Part shown: one piece after another, positions 23,526 to 31,693 of the stretch
Position numbering within the stretch: position 1 is the stretch's first letter
How the letters are laid out: the number at the start of each line of letters is the position of its first letter
Source: Eubacteriaceae bacterium
GTDB lineage: Bacteria; Bacillota; Clostridia; Eubacteriales; Eubacteriaceae
NCBI GenBank assembly: GCA_017405085.1
Contig: JAFRBB010000042.1
Location: 1 to 44,400, forward strand
Direction of reading: 5' to 3'
Length of the DNA: 44,400 nucleotides
Notes under the pieces: model-generated
Told to the model about the DNA's origin: nothing
The model's database searches: none
What the model saw: the letters and a program-made list of their open reading frames with translations, nothing else
Made by a program: the position numbers and the translations under genes

Positions 23526-25001
23526 ATGATGATTTCACTACTACTGTCTTTTGGTCTATTGATTGTCGGCTTTTTGGTTTACGGCCGCGTCACGGAAAAG
23601 ATTTTCGCGCCGGATGACCGGGAAACGCCGGCCATCGCCATCAATGACGGCGTGGACTGCGTGCCGATGAAAACCTGGAAAGTATTCCTTATTCAACTGC
23701 TCAACATTGCGGGCACCGGACCGATTTTCGGGGCGCTGATGGGCGCGGTGTTCGGGCCTGTGGTGTTTTTGTGGATTGTGTTCGGCTCGATTTTGGGCGG
23801 CGCGGTTCACGACTATATGAGCGGCATGATCAGTTCAAGACATCAGGGGGCGTCCATCGCCGAGCTCTCCGGCACCTATATCGGCAATTGGGCCAAATGG
23901 GTGATGCGTGTGTTTACCGTCGTGCTCTTGGTGCTGTGCGGCGCGGTGTTTGTCGTCAGTCCCGCCGGGCTCCTCGCCAGACTCACGCCCGAGTTTTTAA
24001 ACGGCAACGTTTGGACGATCATCATTTTGGCCTACTATTTTCTCGCGACGATCCTGCCCATTGACAAACTCATCGGCAAGCTCTATCCGGTTTTCGGGGT
24101 GCTGCTCATCGTCATGGCGCTTTCTGTCGTCGGCGGCGTTGTCTTTTCCGGCGGAGCCTATACGATTCCGGAAATCTCTCTTCAAAACCTGCACCCCGAC
24201 GGCACACCCATTTGGCCTTATATGTTTGTCACCGTTGCCTGCGGGGCGATTTCCGGCTTTCACGCCACACAATCGCCGATGATGGCCAAGTGCATCACCA
24301 GCGAAAAAGAAGGGCGAAAAGTTTTTTACGGCGCGATGATTGCCGAAGCGGTGATTGCTTTGGTTTGGGCGACGGTTGGCGTCGCGTTTTACGGCTCGAC
24401 GGAACTTTTAAATCAGGCTTTGGCCGGCGGCGCGTCAAACGTGGTCTATGACATTTCCAAAGGCGTGCTCGGCGTTTTCGGCGGCGCGCTTGCCGTGGCC
24501 GGCGTGGTGGTCTGCCCGATTACCTCGGGGGACACCGCGTTTCGCAGCGCGAGACTGATCATCGCGGAGAGCCTTCGTCTTGATCAAAAGCCGATCAAAA
24601 ATCGCTTGATGATTGCGCTGCCGCTTTTGGTGGCGGGCGGTGTGATCACGTGGTATTCCTTGGTGGACAACAACGGCTTTCAAACCATTTGGCGTTATTT
24701 CTCCTGGAGCAATCAGACCATCGCAATGATCTCGCTGTGGGTGGCATCGGCCTATCTCATTCAAAAGGGGAAATACCGTTTCGGCTCACTTCTCACCGCG
24801 CTGCCGGCAACCTTTATGACGGCGGTCAGCGTGACGTATATTTTGATGGCCAAAGAAGGTTTCCGGTTAAGCCAAAACATTTCTTATACGACCGGTATTC
24901 TCGCGGCCGCCGCGCTGTTCGCGATTTATCTGTTCGCGCTTATCCGCGATCTGCGGAAGCGGAGAGATCAGGGCGGTCAGACGGAAAAAGTCGGAGCTTG
25001 A
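23526..25001 (+). CDS. CstA family carbon starvation transporter
   Basis: A 491-residue polytopic membrane protein of the CstA family, whose members import pyruvate or peptides. Marks are FLVYGRVTEKIFAPDDRETP, INDGVDCVPMKTWKVFLIQL with LNIAGTGPIFGALMGAVFGP, GAVHDYMSGMISSRHQGASI, and later SGFHATQSPMMAKCITSEKE and CPITSGDTAFRSARLIIAES. It is the short form (about 490 instead of about 700 residues) common in anaerobes. About 14 membrane helices. AGGAGG precedes the ATG; an ATG one codon later is equally possible. It is a single gene flanked on both sides by REP-like repeats. Confidence 0.93.
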   Translation: MMISLLLSFGLLIVGFLVYGRVTEKIFAPDDRETPAIAINDGVDCVPMKTWKVFLIQLLNIAGTGPIFGALMGAVFGPVVFLWIVFGSILGGAVHDYMSGMISSRHQGASIAELSGTYIGNWAKWVMRVFTVVLLVLCGAVFVVSPAGLLARLTPEFLNGNVWTIIILAYYFLATILPIDKLIGKLYPVFGVLLIVMALSVVGGVVFSGGAYTIPEISLQNLHPDGTPIWPYMFVTVACGAISGFHATQSPMMAKCITSEKEGRKVFYGAMIAEAVIALVWATVGVAFYGSTELLNQALAGGASNVVYDISKGVLGVFGGALAVAGVVVCPITSGDTAFRSARLIIAESLRLDQKPIKNRLMIALPLLVAGGVITWYSLVDNNGFQTIWRYFSWSNQTIAMISLWVASAYLIQKGKYRFGSLLTALPATFMTAVSVTYILMAKEGFRLSQNISYTTGILAAAALFAIYLFALIRDLRKRRDQGGQTEKVGA

Positions 25002-25012
25002 TCATTTATCGT

Positions 25013-25095
25013 CTCTCGCAGATGACGCAGATGATCGCGGATAAATGATTTAATACTTATTTCTTAATCTGCGTGAATCAGCGTGATCAGCGAGG
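25013..25095 (+). repeat. REP-like dispersed repeat (CGCwGAT family), copy 4
   Basis: The clearest copy, about 83 nt: CTCTCGCAGATGACGCAGAT, GATCGCGGATAAATGATTTA, an AT-rich centre and AATCTGCGTGAATCAGCGTG, then ATCAGCGAG. The two ends are imperfect inverted repeats of each other, and each contains three CGCnGAT steps. It begins 11 nt after the cstA-like stop. Confidence 0.8.
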
Positions 25096-25201
25096 GATTA
25101 TTCCTCATTCCTCTTCATGACGCATGACAGCATCTTTTTATTTCCCGGGAAATGACGGTAACACTTCAAAAAAACATAAAACGACATAAGGCGGTAACCC
25201 A

Positions 25202-26080
25202 ATGAACATTCAAGAAAAAATCGTTAAAAACGTGATGACCAAATCCAATTTGCCGGTTTCGGATTTTTCGGTCAACCCCTATGTGGGTTGCGAGCATGCT
25301 TGCGCCTATTGTTACGCTTCGTTTATGAAGCGCTTTACCGATCATCCGGAGCCCTGGGGCGAATTTGTCGACGTGAAGACCTGGCCGCCCATCAAGCGCC
25401 CGGAAAAATACGCCGGGAAAGAAATTTTTTTAAGCTCGGTCACCGATCCTTATCAGCCCTGCGAGGCCGAGTACCTTCGTACCCGCGCCGTCCTCGAACA
25501 GCTTGAAGGCAGCGGCGCGCGGTTAAGCATCGCCACCAAATCGGACCTGGTGCTTCGGGATTTGGATTTAATCAAAACTTTTCCCGAGGCTCGAGTGTCC
25601 TTTTCAATCAATACGCTGGACGAGGAGTTTCGCGGTGAAATGGATAAGGCGGTGAGCATCGAACGGCGTTTAAACGCCATGAAGCAGTTTTACGACGCGG
25701 GGATTGAGACCACTTGCTTTATCTCGCCGATTTTCCCCGGCATCACCGATCCCGTCGCGATTATCGAGGCGGCCCGGGATCGCTGCAATCTGGTGTGGCT
25801 GGAAAATTTGAATCTCCGAGGCGACTACCGCGCGCGGATTATGGGATGGATTCACGATCATTATCCGGAACTGGACGATTTGTATCACGCCATTTACAGC
25901 GCCAAGGACAGAAGTTATTGGATGGACCTGGATGAGAAAATTCAGGCCTATACCGACAAGCGGGGCATGGCTTATTATCGGGATGACGACAGTCACCGCG
26001 CGCCCTTCGGGCAGCCGCCGGTGGTGGTCAATTATTTCTTTCATGAAGAAGTGAAAAAATCGGCGAAGCAGAAAAAATAA
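25202..26080 (+). CDS. SPL-family radical SAM protein
   Basis: A 292-residue radical SAM protein related to the spore photoproduct lyase-like (SplB/Rv2578c-type) group. The 4Fe-4S motif is C-x3-C-x2-C in NPYVGCEHACAYCYASFMKR. Other parts of the barrel are EIFLSSVTDPYQPCEAEYL, RLSIATKSDLVLRDLDLI and ISPIFPGITDP. Members are widespread; functions other than repair of spore photoproduct are unknown. The ATG follows GGCGGTAACCCA, a weak ribosome site. It is a single gene with its own terminator at 26163. Confidence 0.92.
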   Translation: MNIQEKIVKNVMTKSNLPVSDFSVNPYVGCEHACAYCYASFMKRFTDHPEPWGEFVDVKTWPPIKRPEKYAGKEIFLSSVTDPYQPCEAEYLRTRAVLEQLEGSGARLSIATKSDLVLRDLDLIKTFPEARVSFSINTLDEEFRGEMDKAVSIERRLNAMKQFYDAGIETTCFISPIFPGITDPVAIIEAARDRCNLVWLENLNLRGDYRARIMGWIHDHYPELDDLYHAIYSAKDRSYWMDLDEKIQAYTDKRGMAYYRDDDSHRAPFGQPPVVVNYFFHEEVKKSAKQKK

Positions 26081-26162
26081 TATGGCTTATGGCTCGGAAG
26101 ATCTTTGCTTCCAGTGTTGCCGAAATTCACCTTTAATCTGTATCATGCCTATCAACGAATCA

Positions 26163-26198
26163 AACACTCGACCTGGGATGCCCGTCGGGTGTTTTTTT
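26163..26198 (+). terminator. Rho-independent terminator
   Basis: AACACTCGAC (26163-26172) pairs with GTCGGGTGTT (26184-26193), one G-T pair, then T run. It ends the radical SAM gene. The rest of the 26081-26405 gap holds this and the next promoter, and no gene. Confidence 0.85.
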
Positions 26199-26261
26199 AT
26201 TTCATCGACCGAGCCATGATCAAAAGTCGATGGATATTTAGACGGCGATATTCAAAAGCTT

Positions 26262-26290
26262 TTGCAATGCGCGCTCATATCGTGTATAAT
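26262..26290 (+). promoter_or_regulatory. Sigma-A promoter
   Basis: TTGCAA (26262-26267), a 17-nt spacer and TATAAT (26285-26290), about 115 nt before the small gene at 26406. Confidence 0.75.
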
Positions 26291-26405
26291 CATGATAGCT
26301 ATAAAAGACAAGTTGTGACGTTCGTGAGAATGCAGTGATTTGACAAAACAGAAACGGCACAACACGTTAAGATCCGTAATCCGAAAAATCATAAGGAGTC
26401 CTATC

Positions 26406-26603
26406 ATGAAGCATCGAATCAAAGTGCAAGTCCCGGTGGAAAAACGCGGTCTGTTCGGCGGTAAAAAGACCGTCATGGAGACGCGGGTCATTGAAGTGGA
26501 CGGCCCGACGTACCGCAAAATTAAAAAAGAGCAGAAAAAGCTCCGAGACGCGGAGATGGATGCTTTTTTGGATGAAATGGATGATCTCTTTGGGGATTGG
26601 TAA
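26406..26603 (+). CDS. Small charged protein of unknown function
   Basis: A 65-residue protein not recognised as a known family. It begins with two predicted strands (HRIKVQVPVEKRGLFGGKKT and METRVIEVDGPTY) and ends with a charged helix (KIKKEQKKLRDAEMDAFLDE) and an acidic tail MDDLFGDW. The real gene status is supported by an AAGGAG site 8 nt before the ATG, a good promoter 115 nt upstream and a strong terminator right after the stop. It is transcribed alone. No signal peptide or membrane segment. Confidence 0.8.
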   Translation: MKHRIKVQVPVEKRGLFGGKKTVMETRVIEVDGPTYRKIKKEQKKLRDAEMDAFLDEMDDLFGDW

Positions 26604-26610
26604 AGTTAAT

Positions 26611-26651
26611 GCCTGCCGGCATGATTTTGGCGTGCCGGCAGGCGTTTTTTT
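26611..26651 (+). terminator. Rho-independent terminator
   Basis: GCCTGCCGGCA (26611-26621) pairs perfectly with TGCCGGCAGGC (26633-26643), followed by a run of seven T. It lies 7 nt after the stop of the small gene. Confidence 0.92.
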
Positions 26652-26799
26652 AATGCAACTATTTTGGAAAAGCGTTTCCTTTGAAACCCTTCGGCGCCAC
26701 TTGACCGTTGCGCCAAAGCGCCGTATCATTATAATGAAATCAGACGTAAGAACCTGTCGCCACCGAAGGTAGCGGCTTAAAAAGGAGCGAACAATCGAT

Positions 26800-26919
26800 A
26801 TGGGAAAACGCTTGGCGCTCATCGGTCTGTGTGCCGCGGTACTGTTGCTTTGCGCCTGCGGCCATTTAGGCACAACCCATTCCGTCAAAGCACTGGAAAC
26901 AAAGCATGAAAACACGTAG
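26800..26919 (+). CDS. Very short lipoprotein or interrupted N-terminus
   Basis: A 39-codon reading frame: MGKRLALIGLCAAVLLLCAC with a lipobox LCA-C20, then a short polar tail ending KHENT and TAG. AAGGAG lies about 13 nt upstream, rather far. The NTF2-like gene at 26932 is in the same frame, separated only by TAG and four sense codons (DDKG), so the two may have been one lipoprotein that was cut by an amber stop, or this is a small lipoprotein in its own right. The two cases cannot be told apart from this sequence. Confidence 0.6.
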   Translation: MGKRLALIGLCAAVLLLCACGHLGTTHSVKALETKHENT

Positions 26920-26931
26920 GATGACAAAGGG

Positions 26932-27348
26932 ATGAACGTTTATGATTTTTCAAAATATAAAAATGTGACAATCACCGGCGTGGATCCGGCGGGGTTGAAT
27001 GAGGCGCAGCTTGCTGTCCTTGATGCCCAGGCAAGGTATTGCCAGGCGATGACCGATGCCGACATCGACGCAATGCGCGAGATGGTGTCGGAGGACATGG
27101 TGTTCACCCACATGAGCGGCAAACAGCAAACGAGAGAGGAATACTTTGCCGATGTGGCGAATGGAAATCTGACCTATTTTTCCATCGGAATGGAAAATCC
27201 CGAAATTGACGTCAGCAACAACCGCGCGGCAATCACCTATACAGCGGTTTTAAACGCTGATGCCTACGGAGCTCGCGGGACATTTCGCATGAACGGAACC
27301 CATGCCTACGAAAAGCGAAACGGCCGGTGGATTGCCGTGGGCCGCTAA
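26932..27348 (+). CDS. NTF2-like / DUF4440 (SnoaL-type) protein
   Basis: A 138-residue protein with the cone-shaped NTF2-like fold. AVLDAQARYCQAMTDADIDA and MREMVSEDMVFTHMSGKQQT match the first helices of the DUF4440/SnoaL group, followed by EEYFADVANGNLTYFSIGME and strands ending HAYEKRNGRWIAVGR. Members bind small ligands or act as isomerases and hydrolases; none is specified here. The start has a weak AAAGGG site. In frame 13 nt upstream lies a lipoprotein-like peptide ending in TAG. The MBL-fold gene starts 16 nt downstream. Confidence 0.82.
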   Translation: MNVYDFSKYKNVTITGVDPAGLNEAQLAVLDAQARYCQAMTDADIDAMREMVSEDMVFTHMSGKQQTREEYFADVANGNLTYFSIGMENPEIDVSNNRAAITYTAVLNADAYGARGTFRMNGTHAYEKRNGRWIAVGR

Positions 27349-27363
27349 AACCAGGGGCTTGCC

Positions 27364-28152
27364 ATGAAGCGAAAACTCGGATGGGTGTTAATAATTTGCA
27401 TGGTGTTGATGTCGGCTGCCCGTGTGCGGCCGCCGGACGGGGCTTTGCCAACCGGCCATGATTCCTCACAGGAAACCAAGACCGGCAATGGGCAAGCGCA
27501 TACGCCCGGACAAGAAAATCAAAGCACCGCGAAGCTTCTCTATATGGGACAAGCCAGCATCCGCATCACCACTGCAGCGGGAAAAGTGATTTATATCGAT
27601 CCTTATGCCGGAGATGGGTATGAGCCTGCCGCGGATCTCATCTTGGTGACGCATCATCATTACGATCACAACAGTGTGGACAAGGTTGCTCAACGCCATC
27701 CCGATTGCCGGATCATCACATGGAAAGAAGCCCTCGCGAACGGACAGCATCAGAAATTTGATTTGGGCTATTGCAAGGTTCAGGCTGTCGAGGCGGGAAA
27801 TAATCGTTGGCATGATGTGAAACAATGTGTCGGTTATATTGTGACGCTGGACAACGGCGTATCCGTCTATGTGACCGGGGACACGTCAAAGACCGACCAG
27901 ATGGCAGCGTTGTCTCGGGAAAAGATTGATTATGCTTTTTATTGCTGCGATGGTGTCTATAATATGGATTTGGACGAAGCTGCCGAATGCGCGAATCTTG
28001 TGGGCGCGAGGCACAATATTCCCTACCACGTTTTGGCACAGGACGGCGTGTATTTTGACCGAGCGCGGGCGGAACGCTTTGAGGCGGAAAACCGCTTAAT
28101 CGTTGATGAAGGTGAGGAAATCATCCTTGAATCCGCGCGAGGGGAAAAATAA
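27364..28152 (+). CDS. Secreted MBL-fold metallohydrolase
   Basis: A 262-residue metallo-beta-lactamase-fold protein of the UlaG-like group. Metal motif THHHYDHNS at residues 97-105 region is complete (HxHxDH), with further ligands in VYVTGDTSKTD and NIPYHVL. An N-terminal hydrophobic segment (KLGWVLIICMVLMSAA) looks like a signal peptide, followed by a polar linker rich in T, G, Q. The position where a lipoprotein would have Cys reads Arg (SAA-R, codon CGT, one base from TGT), so the lipobox may have been lost. It is 16 nt after the NTF2-like gene and 53 nt before the lipoprotein AKR. Confidence 0.85.
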   Translation: MKRKLGWVLIICMVLMSAARVRPPDGALPTGHDSSQETKTGNGQAHTPGQENQSTAKLLYMGQASIRITTAAGKVIYIDPYAGDGYEPAADLILVTHHHYDHNSVDKVAQRHPDCRIITWKEALANGQHQKFDLGYCKVQAVEAGNNRWHDVKQCVGYIVTLDNGVSVYVTGDTSKTDQMAALSREKIDYAFYCCDGVYNMDLDEAAECANLVGARHNIPYHVLAQDGVYFDRARAERFEAENRLIVDEGEEIILESARGEK

Positions 28153-28204
28153 CGCTTCGTGAAAAATGATTGATTCATTATATTTTAAAAACAGGAGGAA
28201 AGTG

Positions 28205-29179
28205 ATGAAAACAAAGGGAATGTTGGCTATCGTCTTAAGCTTGTGTTTGCTCCTCGCGGGGTGCGCGCAAAATCAAAACAGCGCGCCGCAGAGCTCACCG
28301 GAGCCGAAAAACACCGCGGCGCCTTCCGCCGATCTAAAGGGTTATCCGGCATTTGATTTTGAACAAAAAACCGTCACCTTAAACAGCGGTCACGCTATGC
28401 CGATGCTTGGCCTTGGCACCTACGCCCTTTCCGACAGTGAGGCGGAAAATTCGGTTTATTGGGCATTGAAGGCGGGGTTCAGACTCATTGATACCGCGAA
28501 AATTTACGGCAATGAAGCCGCGGTCGGGAGAGGCTTGAAGCGTGCCGTCAACGAAGGCATTGTGACTCGGGAAGAGGTGTTCATCACAACCAAAATGTGG
28601 ACATCGGATTATCATGACGGCGACGCGGCAATCGATGCTTCCCTTGAGCGGCTGGGCGTGGATTATATCGATCTGATGATTCTTCATCACAGTCAGCCGG
28701 CGGATGATGTCAACGCTTATCAGGCATTGGAGCGAGGCGTGAAGGCAGGAAAGCTGCGTTCCATCGGCCTTTCCAATTATTACGAGCCAGACGATTTTGA
28801 CCGGGTGGTGAAAGCCACGAGCATCAAACCGGCATTGCTCCAGAATGAAACACATCCCTATCATCAAAGCGGCGAGATGAAAAAACACATCGCGCAGTAC
28901 GGAACGGTTTTGGAAAGCTGGTTTCCCCTTGGCGGAAGAGGCAATACCCAGACGCTGTTTAACGATTCGACCATCAGCCAAATCGCGAAAGCCCACGGCG
29001 TTTCATCCGCTCAGGTGATTATTCGATGGCATCTTCAAGCGGGAAATATTTGCATCCCCGGCTCCTCCAGCGAGCGCCACATTCAAGAAAACTATAATGT
29101 GTGGCAGTTCGCGTTAACGGAGGAGGAAATGGCGCAGATGTCAAATTTGGAACGCGATGAACGCTTCGCCAATTTTTAA
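28205..29179 (+). CDS. Aldo/keto reductase with lipoprotein signal
   Basis: A 324-residue AKR preceded by a signal peptide with lipobox LLAG-C20 and a serine/proline/asparagine linker (21-55). The barrel has the full tetrad: FRLIDTAKIYGNE (Asp, Tyr), ITTKMW (Lys) and ILHHSQ (His), with LRSIGLSNYYEPDDF and late NICIPGSSSERHI. AKRs need NAD(P)H, which is scarce outside the cell, so a lipid-anchored extracytoplasmic copy is odd. AGGAGGA before the ATG at 28205 and the clean signal support this start over the in-frame codon at 28166. The two SDR genes follow. Confidence 0.9.
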   Translation: MKTKGMLAIVLSLCLLLAGCAQNQNSAPQSSPEPKNTAAPSADLKGYPAFDFEQKTVTLNSGHAMPMLGLGTYALSDSEAENSVYWALKAGFRLIDTAKIYGNEAAVGRGLKRAVNEGIVTREEVFITTKMWTSDYHDGDAAIDASLERLGVDYIDLMILHHSQPADDVNAYQALERGVKAGKLRSIGLSNYYEPDDFDRVVKATSIKPALLQNETHPYHQSGEMKKHIAQYGTVLESWFPLGGRGNTQTLFNDSTISQIAKAHGVSSAQVIIRWHLQAGNICIPGSSSERHIQENYNVWQFALTEEEMAQMSNLERDERFANF

Positions 29180-29225
29180 TCAACGCTAACCATTTTAATC
29201 ATCAATTCATAAAGGAGAGGTAAAA

Positions 29226-30077
29226 ATGATTTTTGACAGAAACGACAAAAAAGACGTCATCGCGCTGCTCGGCGCGGGCAGTATGGGAACGGCGATTGTC
29301 CGACGGATTGCCGCCGGCAAAAAGATTCTCTTGGGGGATATCAGCGAGGAAAATCTTGAGAAAGCCTCTCACGATTTGACCTACAGTGGTTATGATGCGG
29401 AGACGATGATCGTCAATGCGCTGGAAAAGGATTCCATTGAGGCTTTCGCCGAAAAAGCGGCGTCCCTCGGTGATGTGAAGTTTTTCATCGATACGGCCGG
29501 TGCTTCGCCGCATCAGACTAATCCCGAGCACATTTTAAATCTTGATATGGTCGGAACCGGTTACGCCGTGGACGCATTCGGCAAAGTGATGGCGAAAGGC
29601 GGCGCGGGCCTCATTGTTTCCAGTCAGACCGGCTATATGTATCCCATTCCTTATGAGGAAGAACAGACAATCCTCGCGACTCCCACGGAAGAACTGATGG
29701 ATTTGCCTTTTATCAAAGAAGTCGCGATGCAAAATTCCGGTTTCGCCTATATGATTGCCAAACGGATCAATCAGCTGCAGGCTATGAAAGCGGCGGCGAC
29801 CACATGGAAAGAACGCAGAGCGAGAATTAATACCATCAGCCCCGGTGTGATCGTAACGCCTCTGGCTTACGATGAGTTTGCCGCGGCCGGTGACGGTTAT
29901 CAACAGATGATTGACGCCTCCGCCGCGGAAAGAACGGGCAGCTCGGACGAGATTGCCGAAGCGGGCGCTTTCCTTTTGGGTGAACACGCCGGATTTATCA
30001 CGGGAACCGATTTGCTCATTGACGGCGGTGTCATCGCGGCGATTCGCACGGGAAAATACAGCTTACAGGCGGAATAA
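29226..30077 (+). CDS. Short-chain dehydrogenase/reductase, atypical
   Basis: A 283-residue SDR. The nucleotide-binding loop reads ALLGAGSMGTAIVRRIA, of the GxGxxG type instead of the classical TGxxxGIG, but the rest follows the SDR plan: FFIDTAGASPHQTNPEHIL, SSQTGYMYP, the active-site pair Y-x3-K in FAYMIAKRINQLQ, RINTISPGVIVTPL and the C-terminal FITGTDLLIDGGVI. A longer region between the catalytic Ser and Tyr is typical for this subgroup. AAAGGAGAGG precedes the ATG. It is 18 nt before a classical SDR and probably in one operon with it. Confidence 0.9.
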   Translation: MIFDRNDKKDVIALLGAGSMGTAIVRRIAAGKKILLGDISEENLEKASHDLTYSGYDAETMIVNALEKDSIEAFAEKAASLGDVKFFIDTAGASPHQTNPEHILNLDMVGTGYAVDAFGKVMAKGGAGLIVSSQTGYMYPIPYEEEQTILATPTEELMDLPFIKEVAMQNSGFAYMIAKRINQLQAMKAAATTWKERRARINTISPGVIVTPLAYDEFAAAGDGYQQMIDASAAERTGSSDEIAEAGAFLLGEHAGFITGTDLLIDGGVIAAIRTGKYSLQAE

Positions 30078-30095
30078 GCCAACAGGAGGATCATC

Positions 30096-30848
30096 ATGAA
30101 AAAATTGGATAATCAAGTCGCGGTCATCACAGGCGGCGGAAAAGGAATCGGTCTTGGCATCGCCAAAATTTTCGCGGAAAATGGCGCGAAGGTTGTGATT
30201 GCCGGCAGACATGAGGATACGTTAAAAAAGGCGTGTGACGAAAATGACGGATTGGCTTATGTGGTCGCGGATATTACCAAATCCGAAGATATCGCCAAGA
30301 TTGTTGATTTTGTCAAAACAAAATATCAGCGAATGGATATTTTAGTGAACAACGCCGGCTGGTGTCCCGTTAAGGCGATTACGGAAATGACAATACAGGA
30401 TTATGACAATGCCTTTGATCTCGATGTCAGAGCCCTGGTGGATATGACCCTTCAAAGTCTTGATTTGCTCAAGGCTTCCAAGGGCAATATTGTCAACATG
30501 TCATCTGTCGGCGGACAGCATCCTGGCCCGAATCTGTCCATGTATGTCGGCGCGAAAGCCGCCGTAGAGAATTTTACAAAGGCATGGGCAGTTGAACTCG
30601 CGCCTTTTGGCGTACGTGTCAACGCCATCGCGCCGGGGGCTATCGAAACGGATATCTGGAAGGTGCCGGGATTGACAGAAGAGGAGGCGAAAGCCCACCG
30701 CGAACAGAGTGAAGCTAATATTCCGATGAAGCGAATGGGAAAACCCGAAGAAATCGGAAGAGCCGCCTTATTCTTAGTTGATGAGGAAAACGCGTATGTC
30801 ACCGGCACGGTCCTGACGGTGGATGGCGGCATCAGCATCGGCGCGTAA
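30096..30848 (+). CDS. Short-chain dehydrogenase/reductase (FabG-like)
   Basis: A 250-residue classical SDR. TGGGKGIGLGIAKIFAENGA is the dinucleotide loop, ILVNNAGWCPV the structural NNAG, MSSVGG the catalytic Ser and MYVGAKAAVENF the Tyr-x3-Lys. VRVNAIAPGAIETDIW and YVTGTVLTVDGGISIGA close the fold. Substrate is unknown; fatty acyl, sugar or steroid carbonyls are all served by such enzymes. AGGAGGA precedes the ATG. It ends the operon, with a terminator at 30964. Confidence 0.93.
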   Translation: MKKLDNQVAVITGGGKGIGLGIAKIFAENGAKVVIAGRHEDTLKKACDENDGLAYVVADITKSEDIAKIVDFVKTKYQRMDILVNNAGWCPVKAITEMTIQDYDNAFDLDVRALVDMTLQSLDLLKASKGNIVNMSSVGGQHPGPNLSMYVGAKAAVENFTKAWAVELAPFGVRVNAIAPGAIETDIWKVPGLTEEEAKAHREQSEANIPMKRMGKPEEIGRAALFLVDEENAYVTGTVLTVDGGISIGA

Positions 30849-30963
30849 ATCAATGCGTGTTTAAGGTTTCGTAGACTGAAACACTAAAATACTGCACGTT
30901 TTCAAATCCTTTTGGGCACAGTCAATGATTTAACCCCTTAAAGAGAAGTACGATATGATGAAG

Positions 30964-31003
30964 AAACCGCGGGAAGCTCACAATGAATTTCCCACGGTTT
31001 TTC
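30964..31003 (+). terminator. Rho-independent terminator
   Basis: AACCGCGGGAA (from 30964) pairs with TTCCCACGGTT (30989-30999) with one mismatch, followed by a T-rich stretch. It closes the SDR unit. Confidence 0.85.
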
Positions 31004-31063
31004 TTTTATTCAACGCTTTTTCAAAAAAGGTTACTTAAGTCACCGGATGATAAAAACTGCCCA

Positions 31064-31091
31064 TTGTTTAACGGACAGAAGCGATTATAAT
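31064..31091 (+). promoter_or_regulatory. Candidate promoter of the flavodoxin-AKR unit
   Basis: TTGTTT (31064-31069), a 16-nt spacer and TATAAT (31086-31091), 54 nt before the flavodoxin start. Confidence 0.65.
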
Positions 31092-31145
31092 ACAATCATG
31101 AAGATAAGAAACGCGGGTTTCATAAAAACAAAAGGAGATATCAAA

Positions 31146-31667
31146 ATGGCAAAAACATTAATCGCGTATTTTTCCCACGCGGGACAAAATTATTCTCACG
31201 GCGCTATCGTGGATTTGCCCGTCGGCAACACAGAAGTCGTGGCGAAAAAGATTCACGACATGATCGACAGTGATCTGTTCTATATTGATACTGTTCGGAA
31301 ATACCCCGACGACCACATGGCGAAAATCGATGTGGCCAAAAAGGAATTTAATGAAGACGCCAGACCGGAGCTCACCGCGCAGGTTGAGAATATGGACGAT
31401 TACAACACAGTGATTCTCGCTTTCCCCAATTGGTGGACGACAATGCCCATGGCGGTGTTTACCTTTTTGGAAAGCTATGATTTTTCGGGCAAGACCATCT
31501 GCCCGCTGATCACGCACGGCGGAAGCGGTTTTTCTAACTCACTTTCTGATATCAAACGGCTTTGCCCGGACGCTGACATCACCGAAGGTCTCGCGATTAA
31601 CGGCGATGACGCGGCGACCTGCGATAAAGCCTTGGAACAATGGCTCACGGCCATCGGATTAAAATAA
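31146..31667 (+). CDS. Flavodoxin
   Basis: A 173-residue flavodoxin-fold protein. LIAYFSHAGQNYSHGAIVDL shows the first strand with an insertion before the helix: the usual SxTGxT loop is split, with GNTEVVAKKI following about 15 residues later. AFPNWWTTMPMAVFTFLESY and ICPLITHGGSGFSNS are the other flavin loops. AAAGGAGA precedes the ATG at 31146; the longer frame from 31047 crosses the promoter. The AKR starts 26 nt downstream, so the two are cotranscribed, repeating the AKR-flavodoxin pairing of 9144-11134. Confidence 0.9.
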   Translation: MAKTLIAYFSHAGQNYSHGAIVDLPVGNTEVVAKKIHDMIDSDLFYIDTVRKYPDDHMAKIDVAKKEFNEDARPELTAQVENMDDYNTVILAFPNWWTTMPMAVFTFLESYDFSGKTICPLITHGGSGFSNSLSDIKRLCPDADITEGLAINGDDAATCDKALEQWLTAIGLK

Positions 31668-31693
31668 AATCATTTAACAGGAGGACAATCATC

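Noticed and set aside
26105..26338. Open frame of 77 codons on the plus strand
   Set aside because: It crosses the terminator at 26163-26198 and the promoter at 26262-26290, with no ribosome site or family resemblance.
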